Of a stretch of DNA of 64,000 nt, positions 1 through 8,223 are shown in pieces (position 1 is the first letter of the stretch; each line of letters opens with the position of its first letter). The notes beneath the pieces are model-generated. The model was not told the origin of the DNA. It did not search any database and saw only the letters and a program-made list of their open reading frames with translations. The DNA comes from RGIG3077 sp964490175. GTDB taxonomy: Bacteria > Bacillota > Clostridia > Oscillospirales > Ruminococcaceae. The DNA lies in assembly GCA_964490175.1 (NCBI GenBank), contig CAZBAI010000001.1, forward strand, positions 44,100 through 108,099. Reading direction: 5' to 3'. The translations under genes were made by a program, and so were the position numbers.

Positions 1-2
1 CA

Positions 3-371
3 CAGCTGTACGAATATCATAAAAATCACGGCAAACTTGCCACAATGACCGCAATTCAGCCGGGCGGACGCTTCGGCACGCTTGAAATAACACCGAGCGG
101 AAATATCAGCCACTTTGCCGAAAAACGCAAGGAGGACGGCGGCTGGATAAACGGCGGATTTATGGTTTTGGAGCCGGAAGTTTTCGATTATATCGACGGC
201 GATATGACCACCTTTGAACGTGAGCCGCTTGAAAAGCTTTCATCGGAAGGTCAGCTGATGGCGTATAAATATGACGGATTTTGGCAGTGCATGGATACCT
301 TGCGTGACAAAACCTATCTTGAAGAGCTTATTGCGAGCGACAGCGCTCCGTGGAAGGTGTGGACTGACTGA
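3..371 (+). CDS. rfbF: Glucose-1-phosphate cytidylyltransferase, C-terminal part (cut by window edge)
   Basis: The reading frame is open from base 3, so the true start lies left of the window; about 122 residues remain. The visible part (AIQPGGRFGTLEI, KEDGGWINGGFMVLEPEVFDYI, GFWQCMDTLRDK) is characteristic of RfbF, which makes CDP-glucose from CTP and glucose-1-phosphate for CDP-linked deoxyhexoses. The stop TGA overlaps the ATG of the next gene by one base (TGATG), so translation is probably coupled to the CDP-glucose 4,6-dehydratase, the next enzyme of the pathway. Identity is well supported; only length and start are unknown. Confidence 0.93.
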   Translation, partial: QLYEYHKNHGKLATMTAIQPGGRFGTLEITPSGNISHFAEKRKEDGGWINGGFMVLEPEVFDYIDGDMTTFEREPLEKLSSEGQLMAYKYDGFWQCMDTLRDKTYLEELIASDSAPWKVWTD

Positions 372-1423
372 TGGATCTTTCGTTTTATTGCGGAAAAACC
401 GTTTTTTTGACAGGGCATACGGGATTTAAAGGTTCGTGGATGTGCAAGGTGCTCACATTGTGCGGCGCAAAGGTTATCGGCTATTCTTTGGAACCGCCGA
501 CTAAGCCTTCACTTTTTGAAATTGCGGGCGTCGAAAACGATGTCACCCACATTGTGGGCGATGTGCGTGATTTAAACGCTTTGACGGCGGCAATGAAGCA
601 ATCTGAGCCTGATATTGTAATTCATATGGCGGCACAGCCTATCGTCAGAGAAAGCTATGCAAACCCTGTTTATACATATGAAACAAACGTTATGGGCACG
701 GTGAATGTTATGGAAGCCGTGCGCCATTGTGATAGCGTGCGTTCTGTTGTGAACGTTACGACCGATAAGGTTTATAAAAACAACGAGTGGGAGTGGGGTT
801 ACCGTGAGTGCGATGCGCTTGACGGATATGACCCGTATTCAAATTCAAAATCTTGCTCGGAACTGGTCACAAGCTCATACAAAAAATCATTTTTTTCAAA
901 GAAGAATATTGCCGTGAGCACCTGCCGTGCCGGAAATGTTATCGGCGGCGGCGACTTTGCAAAGGACAGAATTATTCCCGATTGTGTTCGTGCTATGTAT
1001 AATAAAGGCGAAATTATTGTGCGCAATCCATATTCCACAAGGCCGTATCAGCACGTTTTAGAGCCTGTTTGCGCATATCTTGCCGTTGCCGCATTGCAAT
1101 TTGACGATATTTCGCTTTCCGGTTGCTATAATGTCGGCCCCGATGATTGCGACTGTGTTAATACCGGCACGTTGGTAGACCTTTTCTGCGAAAAGTGGGG
1201 CGATAACGCTACGTGGAAAAATGTTTGCGAAGAGAATGCCGTTCACGAAGCAAACTTTTTAAAGCTTGATTGCAGTAAAATCAAAAGCGTTTTTAATTGG
1301 AAACCTGTTTGGCACATTGATAACGCCGTGGAAAAAACCGTTGAATGGAGCAAAGTTTGGCTTGAAAACGGCAATGTTTCCGAATGTATGGAGCGCCAAA
1401 TCGGCGAATATTTAAGTCTTTAA
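371..1423 (+). CDS. rfbG: CDP-glucose 4,6-dehydratase
   Basis: 350 residues, the usual family length. It is an extended short-chain dehydrogenase: N-terminal nucleotide loop GHTGFKGSW, NVTTDKVY around the catalytic Thr-Asp-Lys, and the YSNSK active-site pair. RfbG converts CDP-glucose to CDP-4-keto-6-deoxyglucose, the branch point to CDP-linked 6-deoxy and 3,6-dideoxy sugars. It overlaps rfbF by one base and is followed after 20 bases by another SDR gene. No 3-dehydrase (RfbH/E1) is visible here, so whether the end product is a dideoxy or only a 6-deoxy sugar cannot be told from this window. Confidence 0.93.
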   Translation: MDLSFYCGKTVFLTGHTGFKGSWMCKVLTLCGAKVIGYSLEPPTKPSLFEIAGVENDVTHIVGDVRDLNALTAAMKQSEPDIVIHMAAQPIVRESYANPVYTYETNVMGTVNVMEAVRHCDSVRSVVNVTTDKVYKNNEWEWGYRECDALDGYDPYSNSKSCSELVTSSYKKSFFSKKNIAVSTCRAGNVIGGGDFAKDRIIPDCVRAMYNKGEIIVRNPYSTRPYQHVLEPVCAYLAVAALQFDDISLSGCYNVGPDDCDCVNTGTLVDLFCEKWGDNATWKNVCEENAVHEANFLKLDCSKIKSVFNWKPVWHIDNAVEKTVEWSKVWLENGNVSECMERQIGEYLSL

Positions 1424-1443
1424 GAAATATCGGAGAATTTGTG

Positions 1444-2364
1444 ATGAAAAAAGCGATTGTAACCGGAGCTAACGGTTTTGTCGGCTCTGCACTTGTAAGC
1501 GAGCTTTTGAAGAATGATGTGCAGGTTGTTTGCCTTGACAGAAAGGGTTGCGATAGCAACATTCCCAATGATGAGCGTGTGACCTTTATCGAACATGATC
1601 TCAGTGCAAGCACCGAACTTGAAGATGTGCTAAGCGGGCTTGGCGCCGATATTATGTATCATTTTGCTTGGGCAGGTTCTGCCGGACCGCAAAGAGCCGA
1701 TACCGAGCTTCAGCTACAAAATGCTCAGTGGACGATTGACTGTCTGCGCCTTGCCGCAAAGGTCGGCTGCAAGCGTTTTGTCTGCGCCGGCAGCATTATG
1801 GAACACGAAACCGTAAGTGCGGCTTATGCTCAGGGCAACAAGCCCGGCATGGCTTATATTTACGGCAGCGGCAAACTGGCGGCGCACACAATGGCTATGA
1901 GCGTGGCAAGTGATATCGGCATTGAGCTTGTTTGGGCAAAAATCACCAATGCCTACGGTGCGGGTGAGCTTTCTCCGAGGTTTATCAATACGACAATAAG
2001 GAAGATTTTTGCCGATGAGCCTTTGCAATTTACCGCCGCAACGCAGAATTATGATTTTGTGTATATCGATGATGTTGCAAGGGCGTTTTATTTGATAGGC
2101 AAAAACGGCAAACCATTTTCACATTATTTGATAGGCAGTTCAAACGCCGCACCTTTAAAGCAATTTATTTTGCAGATAAAAGAAGCAATCGGTCAGGATA
2201 AGGACTTTATTTTCGGCGACGTGCCCTTTACGGGAATAAATATGCCGCTTGATTGTTTTGATTGCACAAAAACCTTTGAAGATACCGGCTTTAAAGCGCA
2301 AATCGGCTTTGTCGAGGGTATAAAAATGACCGCACAGTGGATTAAGGAGCATGACGCAAAATGA
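1444..2364 (+). CDS. NAD-dependent epimerase/dehydratase, probable CDP-4-keto-deoxyhexose reductase
   Basis: 306 residues. The ATG at 1444 is chosen because the Rossmann motif VTGANGFVG starts right behind it and GGAG lies eight bases upstream; an in-frame start at 1384 would overlap rfbG. The SDR catalytic pair appears as YGSGK around residue 140, with a preceding Ser (AGSIMEH). Its place between rfbG and an RmlC-like epimerase suggests reduction of the 4-keto group of a CDP-6-deoxyhexose, as RfbJ-type enzymes do; this substrate is inferred from context. The stop overlaps the next ATG by four bases (ATGA). A C-4 epimerase is the main alternative. Confidence 0.75.
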   Translation: MKKAIVTGANGFVGSALVSELLKNDVQVVCLDRKGCDSNIPNDERVTFIEHDLSASTELEDVLSGLGADIMYHFAWAGSAGPQRADTELQLQNAQWTIDCLRLAAKVGCKRFVCAGSIMEHETVSAAYAQGNKPGMAYIYGSGKLAAHTMAMSVASDIGIELVWAKITNAYGAGELSPRFINTTIRKIFADEPLQFTAATQNYDFVYIDDVARAFYLIGKNGKPFSHYLIGSSNAAPLKQFILQIKEAIGQDKDFIFGDVPFTGINMPLDCFDCTKTFEDTGFKAQIGFVEGIKMTAQWIKEHDAK

Positions 2365-2927
2365 TTCAAAAATTTAATTTTGAAAAAACCGAAATTGAGG
2401 GTCTGTATATTATCGACCCGTTTGTTGCGTGGGATAACAGAGGATATTTTATAAAAGATTATTCCAAAGAAGTTTTTGAAGAAAACGGTATTACCCATGA
2501 TTTAATGGAAGTTTTTTACACAAATTCGCACAAAGGCGTAATAAGGGCGCTGCACTTTCAGCGCCAAAAGCAGCAGCCGAAGCTTGTTCGCTGTGTTTAC
2601 GGCAAGGTTTATGATGTGGTTTGCGACTTGCGAAAAGATTCGCCCACGTTTAAAAAATGGCTCGGATTTGAACTTTCCGAGGAAAATAAGAAAGAGCTTT
2701 TGGTTCCGAGCGGTTGCGGTCACGGATATCTTGTGCTTGAAGATTCAATCGTTTCGTATAAATGCGCCGAAAAATTTTACGGCGAATTTGACGACGGTAT
2801 TATGTATAATGACCCCGACCTTGCTATTGATTGGGGAACAGATAGGGTAGATGAAGTTATTTTGGCGCAAAAGGATTTGAATTTGCAGTCGTTTGCGCAG
2901 TTTATGGAAAATTACGGAGGCTTTTGA
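2361..2927 (+). CDS. dTDP-4-dehydrorhamnose 3,5-epimerase family protein (RmlC-like cupin)
   Basis: 188 residues, the RmlC length. Family landmarks include GVIRALHFQ with the conserved His, KLVRCVYGKVYDVVCDLR, and GCGHGYLVLED around residues 117-127. Classical RmlC acts on dTDP-4-keto-6-deoxyglucose, but no rmlA, rmlB or rmlD is in the window. Next to rfbF/rfbG the likely substrate is the CDP-linked 4-keto sugar, giving an epimerised 6-deoxyhexose (inference). It starts four bases inside the preceding SDR gene and runs into glf, so all five genes look like one operon. Confidence 0.8.
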   Translation: MIQKFNFEKTEIEGLYIIDPFVAWDNRGYFIKDYSKEVFEENGITHDLMEVFYTNSHKGVIRALHFQRQKQQPKLVRCVYGKVYDVVCDLRKDSPTFKKWLGFELSEENKKELLVPSGCGHGYLVLEDSIVSYKCAEKFYGEFDDGIMYNDPDLAIDWGTDRVDEVILAQKDLNLQSFAQFMENYGGF

Positions 2928-2929
2928 TT

Positions 2930-4084
2930 TTGCACGCAGACTGTGATATTTTAATCGTCGGCTGTGGCTTTACGGGCAGCGTTGTTGCAAGATATGCCGC
3001 AGATATGGGAAAAAAAGTGCATATTATCGAGCGCCGAGCGCACATTGCCGGCAATATGTACGATTATGTTGACGAAAACGGCTTTTTGGTGCAAAAATAC
3101 GGTCCGCATACTTTTCACACAACGAAGAAAGAGCTTTATGACTATATTCTCAAGTACGGTGAGTGGGAGGATTATAAGCTGACCTGCATGGCGCAGATTG
3201 ACGGCAAATTTACACCTACGCCTTTTAATTTTCAAACGATTGATGACTTTTTTGACTGCAAAAAAGCTTGCGAGCTGAAAAAACGCATTGCACAGCGATA
3301 TGGCAATGCACAAAAAACCACAATTGTCGAAATGCTTGAATCAAGCGATGAGCTTATAAAAGAATATGCCGATTTTCTTTTTGCAAAGGATTACAGTCTT
3401 TATACCGCAAAACAGTGGGGAATTTCGCCGCAGGAAATAGATGTGAGCGTTTTGAAGCGTGTGCCGGTGATGTTTTCCTACAAAACAGGGTATTTCGACG
3501 ACCCATATCAGGTAATGCCGAAAGTAAGTTTTACTCATTTTTTTGAAAATTTGCTTGACAGTGAAAATATTAAAATTTCACTTAATACCGATGCGAGGAA
3601 TATCATAAAAGTAAAGAGCGGCATATTATATATAAACGGTGAAAAAGCGACAATTCCTGTTTTGTATACGGGTGCGTGCGATGAATTGCTGGATTATAAA
3701 TACGGCATTTTGCCGTACCGTTCATTGCGTTTTGATGTAAAATGCGAAAATACCGACAGCTTTCAAAAAGCTCCGGTTGTGGCTTATCCGCAAGCGGAAG
3801 GGTACACACGCATTACCGAATATACAAAAATACCTTATCAAAAAACAAACGGAAAAACCGTGATTGCGGTTGAATATCCGCTTGCGTATGACCCGTTTGC
3901 GAATGCTGAGCCGTATTATCCGATTCTTACAGAGAAGAATAACGCTATGTATGAAAAATACAGAAACGAGCTTGAAAACGTTGAAAATCTGTATTTAGGC
4001 GGCAGGCTTGCCGATTTTAAATATTATAATATGGATCAGACGCTTGAAAGGGCAATTGCTCTTTCAAAAGAAATAACATACTGA
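2930..4084 (+). CDS. glf: UDP-galactopyranose mutase
   Basis: About 384 residues. N-terminal FAD-binding motif IVGCGFTGSVVARYAA, then HIAGNMYDYVDENG and KYGPHTFHT, all typical of Glf; the C-terminal NMDQTLERAI also fits. Glf interconverts UDP-galactopyranose and UDP-galactofuranose, so the polysaccharide probably contains galactofuranose. No ATG fits: TTG codons stand at 2924 and 2930. GGAGG at 2916-2920 is three bases from the first and nine from the second, so 2930 is preferred; starting at 2924 would add two residues. It is the last gene of the CDP-sugar operon. Confidence 0.93.
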   Translation: MHADCDILIVGCGFTGSVVARYAADMGKKVHIIERRAHIAGNMYDYVDENGFLVQKYGPHTFHTTKKELYDYILKYGEWEDYKLTCMAQIDGKFTPTPFNFQTIDDFFDCKKACELKKRIAQRYGNAQKTTIVEMLESSDELIKEYADFLFAKDYSLYTAKQWGISPQEIDVSVLKRVPVMFSYKTGYFDDPYQVMPKVSFTHFFENLLDSENIKISLNTDARNIIKVKSGILYINGEKATIPVLYTGACDELLDYKYGILPYRSLRFDVKCENTDSFQKAPVVAYPQAEGYTRITEYTKIPYQKTNGKTVIAVEYPLAYDPFANAEPYYPILTEKNNAMYEKYRNELENVENLYLGGRLADFKYYNMDQTLERAIALSKEITY

Positions 4085-4092
4085 TTTTAAAA

Positions 4093-4127
4093 ATACCGCA
4101 CATAAATTTTTGAAAAATGTGCGGTAT
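4093..4127 (+). terminator. Hairpin after glf, possible weak terminator
   Basis: Perfect 11-bp inverted repeat ATACCGCACAT (4093-4103) and its complement (4117-4127) around a 13-base A/T-rich loop, between glf and the transporter gene. There is no U-tract behind it, so it may only attenuate or stabilise the transcript. Confidence 0.4.
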
Positions 4128-4150
4128 AGCTGTATTGAGGTGAAATTCTT

Positions 4151-5317
4151 ATGATTAAGCTCCTTGCCGGTGTTTTTATCGAAAATCCGAACAATTTTAA
4201 AGATGCGCAGGTGCGCTATAAATACGGTGTGCTTTGCGGCATTGCCGGAATTGCATTGAATATTTTGCTTTTCGCTTCAAAGTATTTGGCAGGCGTTTTG
4301 AGCGGTTCAATTGCGATTACAGCCGATTCGTTCAACAACCTTTCCGATGCGGGTTCATCGCTGATAACGCTGATAGGATTTAAGCTTGCCAAATCAAAGC
4401 CCGACCCCGAGCATCCTTTCGGGCACGGAAGAATTGAATATATTTCGGGCTTGGGCGTTTCGTTTTTGATTTTGCTTATGGGATTTGAGCTTGCAAAATC
4501 CTCGGTCGAAAAAATAATGAATCCGCAGGATATAGAAACTGGGATAGTGCCTTTTGCGGTGATGGCAATTTCAATCTGCATTAAGCTTTATATGTCGGTG
4601 TATAACAGGTCGATTGGCAAAAAAATCGATTCGGGCGCAATGCTTGCGACTGCAAAGGACAGCTTAAGCGACTGCATTGCAACCTTTGCTGTAATTGTAA
4701 GTATGCTTGTTGTGCGCTTTACAGGCGTGAATATCGACGGAATTTGCGGTTTTCTTGTGGCACTTATGATTATGCTGGCAGGCGTTTCTTCTGTTAAAGA
4801 AACAATAGGCCCGCTGCTTGGTCAAAAGCCCGACGCCGAGCTTGTCGAAAGCATACAGCGTGATGTTATGGAAAACGAATATGTGTTGGGTATTCACGAT
4901 ATGGTTGTGCATGATTACGGTCCGGGAAGAATGATGGTTTCACTTCATGCCGAGGTTGACGGTACGGGTGATATATTTGTTCTTCACGATGCTATCGACA
5001 CAATCGAAAGCAAAATAAACGAAAAATTTTGCTGCGAAACCGTTATACATATGGACCCTATTGTTGTTGATGATGACGAGATTAACACTTTAAAGCATCA
5101 AATTTCGCAAACGCTTAAAGACTATAACGAAAAAATCAAGTTGCATGATTTCAGGGTGGTGAAAGGGCCTACACACACAAACGTGATTTTTGATGCGGTT
5201 GTGCCGTTTGATATCAAGCAAACCGATATACAGATAAAACGCAGTTTGGAGGAGCTGATAAGTTCAAATTACGAAAACACCTTTGCCGTAATCAAAATCG
5301 ACAAGGACTATGTTTGA
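4151..5317 (+). CDS. Cation diffusion facilitator (CDF) family metal transporter
   Basis: 388 residues. A CDF membrane domain of about six helices (residues 25-215) carries the metal-site signatures ADSFNNLSDAGSS and HPFGHGRIEY. It is followed by the cytoplasmic dimerisation domain (DMVVHDYGPGRMMVSLHAEV) and an extra C-terminal segment. The family exports divalent cations such as Zn, Fe, Co or Mn by proton exchange; the metal cannot be told. GAGGTGA lies nine bases before the ATG. It stands alone between a hairpin after glf and a strong terminator. Confidence 0.9.
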   Translation: MIKLLAGVFIENPNNFKDAQVRYKYGVLCGIAGIALNILLFASKYLAGVLSGSIAITADSFNNLSDAGSSLITLIGFKLAKSKPDPEHPFGHGRIEYISGLGVSFLILLMGFELAKSSVEKIMNPQDIETGIVPFAVMAISICIKLYMSVYNRSIGKKIDSGAMLATAKDSLSDCIATFAVIVSMLVVRFTGVNIDGICGFLVALMIMLAGVSSVKETIGPLLGQKPDAELVESIQRDVMENEYVLGIHDMVVHDYGPGRMMVSLHAEVDGTGDIFVLHDAIDTIESKINEKFCCETVIHMDPIVVDDDEINTLKHQISQTLKDYNEKIKLHDFRVVKGPTHTNVIFDAVVPFDIKQTDIQIKRSLEELISSNYENTFAVIKIDKDYV

Positions 5318-5326
5318 TAAAGCGAC

Positions 5327-5370
5327 GAAGCGGAAACGTCGGGAGAATATCGACGTTTCCGCTTCTTTTT
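5327..5370 (+). terminator. Rho-independent terminator of the CDF gene
   Basis: 15-bp perfect stem (5327-5341 with 5351-5365), nine-base loop, followed by TTTTT. Ten bases after the CDF stop; also faces the convergent htrA gene, though without a clear U-tract in that direction. Confidence 0.9.
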
Positions 5371-5383
5371 GTCGCAGTGCTTG

Positions 5384-6844
5384 TTAATTGTTATCTCCTT
5401 GCTCTCGAAGTACAACATCTATTTCTATCTCTTGTCCGTTGCGTACAACGGTGAGAGTAAGGACATCGCCTGCGGAGAACTCATTTTTGATTATATTAAG
5501 CTCCTCCGTTGATGAAATTTCCGTTCCGTTTGCGGCAACAATAACATCGCCCACCATAACGCCTGCCGCTTCGGCTGCGCTCTTTTCGGAGAACGAGCGA
5601 ACATATGCGCCCACCGGCAGATTATACATAGACGAAACGGATTCGGTTACGTCAACACAGCTAATGCCGAGTTGGGGTCTGCCTGTTACATATCCGTGCG
5701 TGAGAAGGTCATCGACAATAGTTTTCATTTCGTTTGAGGGAATTGCAAATCCCAGACCCTCGATTGTGGTTTCGCTATAACTTGATGACATTTTTATGGA
5801 ATTTATGCCGATAACCTGACCATAGCAATTTACCAGCGGACCGCCGGAGTTGCCCGAGTTAATAGCGGCGTCTGTTTGAATAAGCGTCATTGTACGGTCG
5901 TCTACGGTGATTTCTCGGTTAAGAGCCGAGATGATTCCGCAAGTGACCGATCCGGAAAGCTCAAATCCCAAGGGGTTTCCGATAGCGATTGCGGTTTCGC
6001 CGACAACCAGCTCTGAGCTGTCGCCAAATTCGGCGGGAGTGAGATTTTTCGCATCGATTTTTAAAACCGCAAGGTCGGCCTGTTCGTCTGCGGCGATAAG
6101 CTCGGCAGGGTATTCTTCGTTGGTTTCAAGCAGAATAACGGTAAATTCAACGCCCGAATCAACAACGTGCGCATTTGTAATGATGTAGCCGTCCTCACTC
6201 ATTACAACGCCTGTGCCGGTTGCTGTGGCAGTTGTCGTTCCGCTTTGAAAACCATAGTTGTATTCATATTCGACCGTGGTGGAAATGCCCACAACCGAAG
6301 GCATAACCTTTTGCACTACTTGCGGTATCGTCAGCGCTTCGCCTTTTGATGAAAGCTCAATCCAACTGCCGACATCAAGGTCTTTATCCGACGAATCGGT
6401 ATTCTCAGCCGAAGCGTCGGCCTCGCTTTTGACGTTGTCGTCTTTATCGGCTTTGCTTGAAGAACCTTTGTCTTCCTTGTCGCTTTCCGATTGGCTGCTT
6501 GATGGCGCCTTATCGGGGCGAATATCATCGGTCGCATTCATGAAAATCGAGCAGCAAAGTACTGTGCACAGCATTATTGCTATGCCGCCGAGCACGCACG
6601 CCATTGCTTTAATGCCCTTGCCGGAATTTTCGGGCTTTTGCTTTTTCGGCGCACTGTAAACCGCCGACGGAATTGCACTGGGATTGCCGTAATATTGTGT
6701 ATTTGCGGTGTAATCGCTGTTTTGCTGCGGATGCTGCGTGGGATACGGCGGACGTTGTTCGGCATAATATTGTTGCTGATATGTGCTGTCGAATTTGCTC
6801 TCATCTGTGCCTTGGGTAGGCTTTTGATCAAAATTTTCGTTCAT
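5384..6844 (-). CDS. htrA: HtrA/DegP-type membrane-anchored serine protease with PDZ domain
   Basis: 486 residues. Order: Gln/Tyr/Pro-rich cytoplasmic tail (1-75), one membrane helix (about 79-102), a Ser/Asp/Lys-rich linker (105-160), a trypsin-like domain, and one PDZ domain (about 385-475). The triad is visible: His226 in TNAHVV, Asp257 in ADLAVLKI, Ser333 in GNSGGPL. Such proteases degrade or refold misfolded exported proteins outside the membrane. AAAGGAGCG precedes the ATG. It is a single-gene unit convergent with the CDF gene. The long low-complexity N-terminus is common in Gram-positive HtrA proteins and is of unknown role. Confidence 0.93.
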   Translation of the reverse strand: MNENFDQKPTQGTDESKFDSTYQQQYYAEQRPPYPTQHPQQNSDYTANTQYYGNPSAIPSAVYSAPKKQKPENSGKGIKAMACVLGGIAIMLCTVLCCSIFMNATDDIRPDKAPSSSQSESDKEDKGSSSKADKDDNVKSEADASAENTDSSDKDLDVGSWIELSSKGEALTIPQVVQKVMPSVVGISTTVEYEYNYGFQSGTTTATATGTGVVMSEDGYIITNAHVVDSGVEFTVILLETNEEYPAELIAADEQADLAVLKIDAKNLTPAEFGDSSELVVGETAIAIGNPLGFELSGSVTCGIISALNREITVDDRTMTLIQTDAAINSGNSGGPLVNCYGQVIGINSIKMSSSYSETTIEGLGFAIPSNEMKTIVDDLLTHGYVTGRPQLGISCVDVTESVSSMYNLPVGAYVRSFSEKSAAEAAGVMVGDVIVAANGTEISSTEELNIIKNEFSAGDVLTLTVVRNGQEIEIDVVLREQGDNN

Positions 6845-6950
6845 TTCGATTCGCTCCTTTTGAATTTTTTATGTTTTTTATATATGTTGTTTCTCTTGTT
6901 CTGTATATATGATATCCGTGCAACCTTTAAATAATCTTAAAGAAGAATAC

Positions 6951-6983
6951 AAAAAAATACCGAAACAAATGCTACGGTATTTT
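6951..6983 (-). terminator. Rho-independent terminator of the 134-residue gene
   Basis: Stem AAAATACCG (6954-6962) with its complement (6975-6983); in the leftward transcript it ends in a run of seven T. It separates the 134-residue gene from htrA. Confidence 0.8.
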
Positions 6984-6994
6984 AAAAAACATAT

Positions 6995-7399
6995 TTAAAG
7001 ATTCTGCGCCTGTTGCATATTGGCGATTTGCGCCTGCTGCTGCATATATATCTGCTTGTTGTAGGCGGTTTGCCGCAAACTGCGTTCAAGTGCAGCCACG
7101 CTTGCTTGGAGCGCCTGCTTCGGAATACAGCCTACAAATCCCGATAAATCGGATTCGCCGCAATACCAAACTCCGGGGATTATCGCATATTTAATAAATG
7201 CGGTGAGCGTGATGAAATTTGAGTTGTAAACGGCGGTGATGTAAGAAGGAGCTGTCAGCCAGCCGGAGCCTTTTTGCCATACGGTTTCGCCCTTTAAAAC
7301 TTTTTGCTTAAAGCCCTCTTTGGTTAAATATCCCGAAACGATGGCGTTGAACTCTTCAAAACTTAAGTTTGTGGGAATGGTTTGTGTGTATCTTGACAT
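6995..7399 (-). CDS. Conserved hypothetical protein with Gln-rich tail
   Basis: 134 residues, family not recognised. The first 100 residues look globular with aromatic strands (KGSGWLTAPSYITAVYNSN, IKYAIIPGVWYCGESDLSGF), followed by an amphipathic Ala/Gln-rich helix ending in QQQAQIANMQQAQ. No signal peptide or clear membrane helix. A strong AAGGAGG site precedes the ATG. Monocistronic: a terminator follows directly and a GtrA-like gene lies 55 bases upstream on the same strand. The fold resembles small membrane-associated or PH-like domains only in general character, so no function is assigned. Confidence 0.7.
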   Translation of the reverse strand: MSRYTQTIPTNLSFEEFNAIVSGYLTKEGFKQKVLKGETVWQKGSGWLTAPSYITAVYNSNFITLTAFIKYAIIPGVWYCGESDLSGFVGCIPKQALQASVAALERSLRQTAYNKQIYMQQQAQIANMQQAQNL

Positions 7400-7454
7400 T
7401 TTGGCATTTCCTCCTTAAATTTTATCAAACATAATTTTGCGGATTTGGATTCAG

Positions 7455-7952
7455 TTACTGTGCCTTATCCTTTTTTTTAAAAACAAAAAGCTTGCTTAAA
7501 ACATAATTTGCGATAAATATAATTACCTGAGCGGCAAAGGTGATTACCGTGTTGCTGAGTTTAAGCCAATCACAAAAAATAAGAAAAATCAGTTCCTCCA
7601 TGGCAAGAGTTGCAATGCGTGCGCCGTAGAAAGAAAGGAAAACGTTGCGAAATTCGGCAGTAGTTTCGGTTTTGTTTTCAAAAACATATTCTTTATTTGT
7701 AAAAAATGCAAAGGTCACGGCAAAAATCCACGAAACAACAACGCCGGTGGTGTTTTCCCAAAAGGGTTTGCCGGGCACGCAATAAAATATGACAAGCTTT
7801 GTTACAATTGAAATCAGCGTAGTCAGCACGCCGAAAAAGCCGTAAAGCACAAGTTCTTCATATTTATCGTAAAGCTTTTCCAAATGAATTATTTTAAAGC
7901 AGGCACGGAGAAAAGAGCTTACGCCCGAACGGGATTTATCCTTGTTGTCCAT
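7455..7952 (-). CDS. GtrA-like family membrane protein
   Basis: 165 residues with four predicted membrane helices. It has the GtrA landmarks: YGFFGVLTTLISIV in helix 1, FAFFTNKEYVF between helices 2 and 3, and NYVLSKLFVFKKK at the end. GtrA-type proteins are linked to flipping of polyprenyl-phosphate sugars during glycosylation of surface polymers. An extra 40-residue basic N-terminus precedes helix 1. No glycosyltransferase partner is adjacent. GtrA membership is firm; the substrate is unknown. Confidence 0.82.
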   Translation of the reverse strand: MDNKDKSRSGVSSFLRACFKIIHLEKLYDKYEELVLYGFFGVLTTLISIVTKLVIFYCVPGKPFWENTTGVVVSWIFAVTFAFFTNKEYVFENKTETTAEFRNVFLSFYGARIATLAMEELIFLIFCDWLKLSNTVITFAAQVIIFIANYVLSKLFVFKKKDKAQ

Positions 7953-8106
7953 AATTTCACCTTTCCTTTGCCGAATACATCAATCACACTAAATCATATC
8001 AAAAATCGTTTTAATAATCAAGAGTGCAGATGTGAATTTTAGATAAATTTGTGCAAATGCACAATTGCGGCGTGAAAATATTTGATGTTTCGGCTATATA
8101 GAGGTA

Positions 8107-8135
8107 TTGAAAAAGGCGAAATTATGTGTTAAAAT
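8107..8135 (+). promoter_or_regulatory. Promoter of the CNNM/NfeD/flotillin cluster
   Basis: TTGAAA (8107-8112), 17-base spacer, TAAAAT (8130-8135), about 90 bases before the first start codon. Divergent from the GtrA-like gene. Confidence 0.6.
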
Positions 8136-8223
8136 GTATGAGTGATATTGTATGCTGTTTGCTTTGTGCAATGCCGCATACCGAAACAAGGGAAAATATT
8201 GATAAACGGAGAGCTTGATTTTT

